Part shown: one piece after another, positions 59,535 to 64,000 of the stretch | How the letters are laid out: every line of letters starts with the position of its first letter | Position numbering within the stretch: the stretch's first letter is position 1 | Assembly: GCF_009495745.1 (NCBI RefSeq) | Contig: NZ_WIDQ01000011.1 | Coordinates: 1 to 64,000, forward strand | Source of the DNA: Niveispirillum sp. SYP-B3756 | GTDB taxonomy: Bacteria > Pseudomonadota > Alphaproteobacteria > Azospirillales > Azospirillaceae | Length of the DNA: 64,000 nucleotides | Direction: 5' to 3' | Notes under the pieces: model-generated | What the model saw: only the letters and a program-made list of their open reading frames with translations | Told to the model about the DNA's origin: nothing | Databases searched by the model: none | Program-made: the position numbers and the translations under genes

Positions 59535-61007
59535 ATGTCAGGCCAAGTCATTCAAGGACGTTTTCAGGGAAGCGGTCCCCGCTTGCCGGTATTCGGCAAG
59601 CCAGTGATGCAGCCCAAGACAGGTGCACCGATCGCAGGCGCGCAGCAATTACCGCCCGGATTCCTTCGATCAACGGCTGGCGGTCGTGCGCTACCGGATG
59701 TCGTGCGCACAAAAATGGAGTTTTTTTTCAAAGCTGATTTTTCAGATATTCGCGTGCATGTGGGGCCGGAAGCGCCAAGTATCGGTGCCCTGGCATTTAC
59801 GACGGGCAGTAATCTTTATTTTGCCCCTGGTCAGTATAACCCCGATACCCCGCAAGGGCAGGCTTTGCTGGGCCACGAACTGACCCATGTGATTCAACAG
59901 CGCCAAGGGCGGGTGCGTAATCCCTTTGGGAATGGCATCGCCGTCGTTCAGGACCGAAACCTGGAAGCTGAGGCGGACCGTATGGGCCAGCGGGCAGCCT
60001 TGTCGCGTGCACCGGCAACCAATCCTCCCCCGGCTGTGACCCGGCCACCCCTTTTGGCCGCCGGTCAAATGAAGCCCCATCCGCATGAATTGAAAGGATC
60101 CTCACGGATAAGCCCCATTCTGACCCATTCCTGCACATCGCCGACCTGCCACCACCCCTTGCCGGCAGCAGGATTCGGGAACTTGCAGAAATCCGTACAG
60201 ATGGTTGCCAAGAAAAACACAAGAAAAAAACCAAGAATTGTAAAGCATAAAGAATCATGGTTTCGAGATAAATTAAGAGAGAAATTTGTTGATCTGAAAA
60301 TGATGCGGTTGGCGAAAAAAATTCACCGGTCAAACTTGTATGTCGGTTCTATTGGCGTTCCAGTCGCCGCAAAATCAATGACAAAGGACAGACTTTTTGT
60401 CCGCCATTTGTCATCTGCTTTGTTGGAAACAAACAGAGAAATGGTGGAGGTGCAATCTGCGGTAAACAATTCAAGAAAATGTGTTTATGTGGCGTGCAAT
60501 ACAAAAGAATCTCATCTTTTAAAATTTATTGGAGACGCTGAAACGGTTGATGATATTGACTTCTCCAATGTAGTGACGCAACGCTCCAGGGTGACGCGTC
60601 ATGTCAAAAAATTGCCACAAGATATTAGCGCCTCTTATTCTGGATATAAAATATATGTTGTCCGTGGTCTGGCAGGCCAACACGCTGAAACAAAAATTGT
60701 TGGAGCTGGCAAGCAGTTTGATTACATCGGCGGGACAAGAAGACCTTGCTTCGCCTGTACATTATTTTTCAAGCTGCATGGAGTGCATGAGAGTAAATAC
60801 AATCCACATTATGGCGCGTATTGGGATTCAAATACAGCCTTGAAATCGTATGTCAGAATATCTGAACAAAGCAGAGAAAGATTCAAAAAATTAGTCGAAA
60901 GCAATAAGATAAAGCAAATCAAGCATTTTTATAACGAAAATGCAACAGCGCAGGAGGTTTATGATTATGATACAGACAGCGATAATGAAGATGATTACGA
61001 CGATTGA
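59535..61007 (+). CDS. DUF4157 protein with C-terminal deaminase-like toxin domain (T6SS effector candidate)
   Basis: The 490-residue protein lies between tssG and tssH. Residues about 45-150 form a DUF4157 domain with an HExxH zinc site, H114-E-L-T-H118, and a NLEAEAD segment (E144, E146) that could supply the third ligand. DUF4157 occurs on toxins, including cargo of contractile injection systems. The C-terminal part, about 225-490, has a cytidine-deaminase-like zinc signature, H383-A-E385 and P-C405-F-A-C408 (GQHAETKIVGA, RRPCFACTLFF), as in bacterial deaminase toxins. The tail is very acidic. From about base 60200 the DNA turns AT-rich, unlike its neighbours, suggesting acquired toxin DNA. 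No immunity gene follows: tssH starts 31 bases later. The nucleic-acid or nucleotide target is unknown. Confidence 0.75.
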   Translation: MSGQVIQGRFQGSGPRLPVFGKPVMQPKTGAPIAGAQQLPPGFLRSTAGGRALPDVVRTKMEFFFKADFSDIRVHVGPEAPSIGALAFTTGSNLYFAPGQYNPDTPQGQALLGHELTHVIQQRQGRVRNPFGNGIAVVQDRNLEAEADRMGQRAALSRAPATNPPPAVTRPPLLAAGQMKPHPHELKGSSRISPILTHSCTSPTCHHPLPAAGFGNLQKSVQMVAKKNTRKKPRIVKHKESWFRDKLREKFVDLKMMRLAKKIHRSNLYVGSIGVPVAAKSMTKDRLFVRHLSSALLETNREMVEVQSAVNNSRKCVYVACNTKESHLLKFIGDAETVDDIDFSNVVTQRSRVTRHVKKLPQDISASYSGYKIYVVRGLAGQHAETKIVGAGKQFDYIGGTRRPCFACTLFFKLHGVHESKYNPHYGAYWDSNTALKSYVRISEQSRERFKKLVESNKIKQIKHFYNENATAQEVYDYDTDSDNEDDYDD

Positions 61008-61038
61008 TGGTTCTTTTGTCTCACTTAATGGCTGATTC

Positions 61039-63690
61039 ATGTCCACCCTCGCCACGCTGATCGCCCGCCTGAACCCCTCCACCAAGCGGGCGCTTGAGGG
61101 GGCGGCCCAGCTTTGTCTCGCGCAGACGCATTTTGCGGTCGAGGTGGAGCATCTGCTGCTGAAACTGGTGGAGCAGGGGGATGGCGATCTGCCGCCGATC
61201 CTGCGCTATTATGAGATCGACACCGGCGCGCTTCAGTCCCAACTGACGGCCACGCTGGACCGGCTGAAGCGCGGCAACAGCCGCACGCCGGCCTTTTCTG
61301 ACCATATCGTCCGGCTGCTGCAATCGGCCTGGCTCGTCTCCAGCCTGGACCTGTCGGCCCCGCTGGTGCGCTCGGGCGCTATTCTGAAGGCGTTGCTGGA
61401 GGATGATGCCCTGCGCGGCTTGTTGCTGGAACCGGTGCCGCTGCTGGCGAAAATACCGCGCGGGCGGCTGGTGGAGGATTTGCCCGAGCTGATCAAGGGA
61501 TCGGCGGAGGATGTGCCGGGGCTGGGGGTGGCGTTGCCCATCGTACCTGCCAAGGGGGCAAATGGCCCAATCCCATCCAGCACCGCCCAGCCCAGCCCGG
61601 CGCTGGATGCCTATACCATTGACCTGACCGCCCAGGCGCGGGCCGGCAAATCCGATCCCGTGGTGGGGCGGGATGGCGAAATCCGCCAGTTGATTGACGT
61701 GCTGATGCGGCGGCGCCAGAACAACCCCATCCTGACCGGCGATCCCGGTGTCGGCAAAACGGCGGTGGTGGAGGGGTTGGCCCAGCGTATTGTTGAAGGG
61801 TCGGTGCCGCCGCCGCTGAAGCCGGTGCGGCTGCTGTCACTCGACCTTGGCCTGTTGCAGGCGGGTGCCGGCGTGCGGGGGGAGTTTGAGGATCGGTTGA
61901 AACGGGTGATCCAGGAGGTAGCGCAGAGCCCGGCACCCATCATCCTGTTCATCGATGAGGCACATAGCTTGATCGGGGCCGGCGGGTCGGCGGGGCAGGG
62001 TGATGCCGCCAACCTGTTGAAACCGGCGCTGGCCCGCGGGGAATTGCGCACCATCGCCGCCACCACCTGGGCTGAATATAAGAAATATTTTGAGAAAGAC
62101 CCCGCACTGGCCCGCCGCTTCCAGGTGGTGAAGGTGGATGAACCGGATGAGGCGACGGCGGTGGCGATGCTGCGCGGGCTGGTGCCGAAGCTGGAGGCGC
62201 ATCATGGTGTGCGGGTGCTGGATGAGGCGGTGGCCGATGCCGTGCGTCTGTCCCACCGCTATATCACCGGGCGGCAATTGCCGGACAAGGCCATCGGCGT
62301 GCTGGATACCGCCTGTGCCCGTGTCGCCATCGCCCAGAATGGGGAGCCGCCGGCGCTGGAGGCAGCCCGGCGGGAGGTGCGGCAACTGACCGATGAAATC
62401 GCCCTGCTGGGCCGGGAAAAGGCGCGTGGCCGCGACCATGGGGAGCGGATAGAGGCGCTGGAAGACAGCCGCGAGCAGGCCCAGGACCGGCTGGAACGGC
62501 TGCGCCAGCGCTGGGTGCAGGAAGGCGCATTGGCCGCCCGCGTGCGGGAGTTGGAGGAGAAACTGGCCGCCGGCACCTTGCGCGGGGCCGATTTCAGCAA
62601 AGCGCTGGATGACCTGGAAGGCTTGCGGCTGGAACTGGAGCAGATCCAGCAGGATGAAACCCTGGTGCCATTGTCGGTCGATCACCGCGCCGTTGCCGCC
62701 GTCGTTTCCGGCTGGACCGGCATTCCGGTGGGGCGGATGTTGACCGACAATATCGCCGCCGTGCGCCGCCTGCGCCAGCGCATGGCCGAGCGGGTGGTGG
62801 GGCAGGATGATGCGCTGGACGCCGTGGCCCGCCGCATCCAGACCTATTACGCCTCCCTGGCCGAACCGGGAAAACCCACCGGCGTTTTCCTGCTGGTCGG
62901 CCCGTCCGGCGTGGGCAAGACGGAAACGGCGCTGGCGCTGGCCGACCTGCTGTTCGGCGGTGAACGGGCCATGGTGACCATCAACATGTCGGAATATCAG
63001 GAGGCGCACAGCGTTTCCGGCCTGAAGGGTGCCCCGCCCGGCTATGTCGGCTATGGGCGCGGCGGGGTGCTGACGGAGGCGGTGCGCCGCAACCCCTATG
63101 CCGTGGTGCTGCTGGACGAGGTGGAAAAGGCCCATACCGATGTGCTGGAACTGTTCTATCAGGTGTTCGATAAGGGCGTGCTGGAGGATGGCGAGGGCGT
63201 TCCGGTTGATTTCAAAAACACGGTGATCCTGCTGACCAGCAATCTGGGGGCCGACATCATCCATGAACGCGCCGCCGCCGGGGCCAAGGCGGACACGTTG
63301 GTGGAGGCGATCCGCCCCGCCCTGGTGCGGCATTTCAAGCCGGCCCTGCTGGGCCGCATGGTGGTGGTGCCCTATCTGCCGCTGCCGCCGGCCCGGCTGG
63401 GGGAGATTGTGCGCCTGAAACTATCGCGCATCCAGGCGCGCATGGCCGATGCCTATCAGGCCGAACTGACCTATGATGAAGCAGTGGTGGCCCATATCGT
63501 TGCCCGCTGCCGGGCGGCCGATGCGGGTGCCCGCGCCATCGACCAGATCCTGACCAATAACCTGCTGCCGCAATTGTCGGGGGAGGTGCTGGAAAGGCTG
63601 GCCAATGGTGCCGCGATTGATCTGGTGCATGTCGCCACCGATCCGGCCGGGGCCGGGCTGGTGGTTCGGTTTGGGAAGCAGGGTGCATGA
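61039..63690 (+). CDS. tssH: T6SS sheath-recycling ATPase TssH (ClpV)
   Basis: The 883-residue AAA+ disaggregase takes apart contracted TssBC sheaths. It has an N-terminal Clp domain (about 1-150), first AAA module with Walker A GDPGVGKTAVVEG and Walker B ILFIDEAHSLIGAGG, a middle coiled coil (about 400-530, Arg/Glu-rich) and second AAA module with GPSGVGKTETALAL and VVLLDEVEKAH. This is typical ClpV1. ATG 61039 lacks a strong Shine-Dalgarno. The stop overlaps vgrG by ATGA. Confidence 0.96.
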   Translation: MSTLATLIARLNPSTKRALEGAAQLCLAQTHFAVEVEHLLLKLVEQGDGDLPPILRYYEIDTGALQSQLTATLDRLKRGNSRTPAFSDHIVRLLQSAWLVSSLDLSAPLVRSGAILKALLEDDALRGLLLEPVPLLAKIPRGRLVEDLPELIKGSAEDVPGLGVALPIVPAKGANGPIPSSTAQPSPALDAYTIDLTAQARAGKSDPVVGRDGEIRQLIDVLMRRRQNNPILTGDPGVGKTAVVEGLAQRIVEGSVPPPLKPVRLLSLDLGLLQAGAGVRGEFEDRLKRVIQEVAQSPAPIILFIDEAHSLIGAGGSAGQGDAANLLKPALARGELRTIAATTWAEYKKYFEKDPALARRFQVVKVDEPDEATAVAMLRGLVPKLEAHHGVRVLDEAVADAVRLSHRYITGRQLPDKAIGVLDTACARVAIAQNGEPPALEAARREVRQLTDEIALLGREKARGRDHGERIEALEDSREQAQDRLERLRQRWVQEGALAARVRELEEKLAAGTLRGADFSKALDDLEGLRLELEQIQQDETLVPLSVDHRAVAAVVSGWTGIPVGRMLTDNIAAVRRLRQRMAERVVGQDDALDAVARRIQTYYASLAEPGKPTGVFLLVGPSGVGKTETALALADLLFGGERAMVTINMSEYQEAHSVSGLKGAPPGYVGYGRGGVLTEAVRRNPYAVVLLDEVEKAHTDVLELFYQVFDKGVLEDGEGVPVDFKNTVILLTSNLGADIIHERAAAGAKADTLVEAIRPALVRHFKPALLGRMVVVPYLPLPPARLGEIVRLKLSRIQARMADAYQAELTYDEAVVAHIVARCRAADAGARAIDQILTNNLLPQLSGEVLERLANGAAIDLVHVATDPAGAGLVVRFGKQGA

Positions 63691-64000
63691 GTGATGCCTG
63701 GACGCAGGATGGCCAGTCGCTGTCGCTATCGACATCGCTGGGCAAGGACAAGCTGGTCCTGCGGGAACTGACGGGGCAGGAGGGTGTCTGCTCCCTGTTC
63801 AGCTTCGACATTACGGCCACGGCGGAAACGGCCGATACCGACCTGTCCAGCCTGATCGGCCAGTCGCCGACGGTGACGCTGATCGGCCCGGACGGGGCCA
63901 AGCGCTATATTAACGGGGTCTGTGTGCGGGCGGTGCAGATGGAAAGCACCTGTCAGCTGCAATTGCGCCCCTGGTTGTGGCAATTATCGCTGACCAGCAG
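63687..64000 (+). CDS. vgrG: T6SS spike protein VgrG, 5' part
   Basis: Only the first 104 codons are in the window. The start MSDAWTQDGQSLSLSTSLGK, then LVLRELTGQEGVCSLFSFDI and LIGQSPTVTLIGPDG match the N-terminal gp27-like domain of VgrG (TssI), the spike tip that carries effectors. It overlaps the tssH stop by ATGA. Any C-terminal extension, PAAR or further effectors lie beyond the window. Confidence 0.92.
   Translation, partial: MSDAWTQDGQSLSLSTSLGKDKLVLRELTGQEGVCSLFSFDITATAETADTDLSSLIGQSPTVTLIGPDGAKRYINGVCVRAVQMESTCQLQLRPWLWQLSLTS

Noticed and set aside
60891-61085. A 64-codon minus-strand frame with a hydrophobic stretch overlapping the 3' end of the toxin candidate, considered as an antisense immunity gene.
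   Set aside because: Its hydrophobic run is the mirror of the acidic Asp/Tyr tail codons of the toxin gene; it has no Shine-Dalgarno and crosses into tssH.

Overview
The window is high-GC and densely coded. Genes on both strands are often joined by 1-4 base start/stop overlaps. The content points to a free-living or plant-associated alphaproteobacterium, most likely Rhodospirillales/Azospirillaceae (inference): a Brucella-like type 2 lumazine synthase under an FMN riboswitch, a yybP-ykoY Mn riboswitch before mntP, a bacteriophytochrome operon, pseudaminic-acid genes with TPR-glycosyltransferases, and a type VI secretion locus of imp type. No transposase, prophage or CRISPR array was seen.

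Layout. 1-2.3 kb: 3' end of a protein made only of octapeptide repeats, then an exported TonB-C-like protein. 2.3-12.3 kb: ribH with its FMN riboswitch; pseC and pseB (minus strand) divergent from a 1645-residue protein made of three tandem TPR-glycosyltransferase modules; then a 2OG-Fe(II) oxygenase and an RTX-type secreted protein. 12.6-19.8 kb: purT with an MFS exporter, then an RND efflux pair. 19.9-24.5 kb: a coupled four-gene minus-strand operon (bacteriophytochrome, response regulator, HWE kinase, heme oxygenase). 24.7-27.5 kb: a small DNA-binding-like protein, a solute-binding protein, and a Rieske oxygenase coupled to an unknown 124-residue protein.

27.6-37.7 kb: a second glycosylation/modification block. 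It holds a single-module TPR-glycosyltransferase, a GNAT, pseG, a coupled plus-strand operon (PhyH-like oxygenase, FkbM methyltransferase, KAS III-like enzyme, DUF3445), an MFS protein, a PseH-like GNAT and an SDR. 37.7-43.1 kb: housekeeping genes (aldo/keto reductase, thioesterase, metY, mntP, cutA, tRNA-Pro(GGG)), a degenerate retropepsin-like protein and a glycine-zipper lipoprotein. 43.4-44.4 kb: rplM-rpsI.

44.6-64 kb: an HTH-like protein followed by the T6SS in the order tssJ-like, K, L, M, A, B, C, hcp, E, F, G, effector candidate, H, and the 5' end of vgrG. The effector candidate fuses a DUF4157 domain to an AT-rich C-terminal deaminase-like toxin domain. It sits inside the structural operon with no visible immunity gene. 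Stem-loops lie in the gaps after tssA, tssB, tssC and hcp and could set subunit ratios.

The strongest leads are the DUF4157-deaminase candidate, the triplicated TPR-glycosyltransferase, the PhyH/FkbM/KAS III/DUF3445 operon, and the Rieske plus unknown pair.
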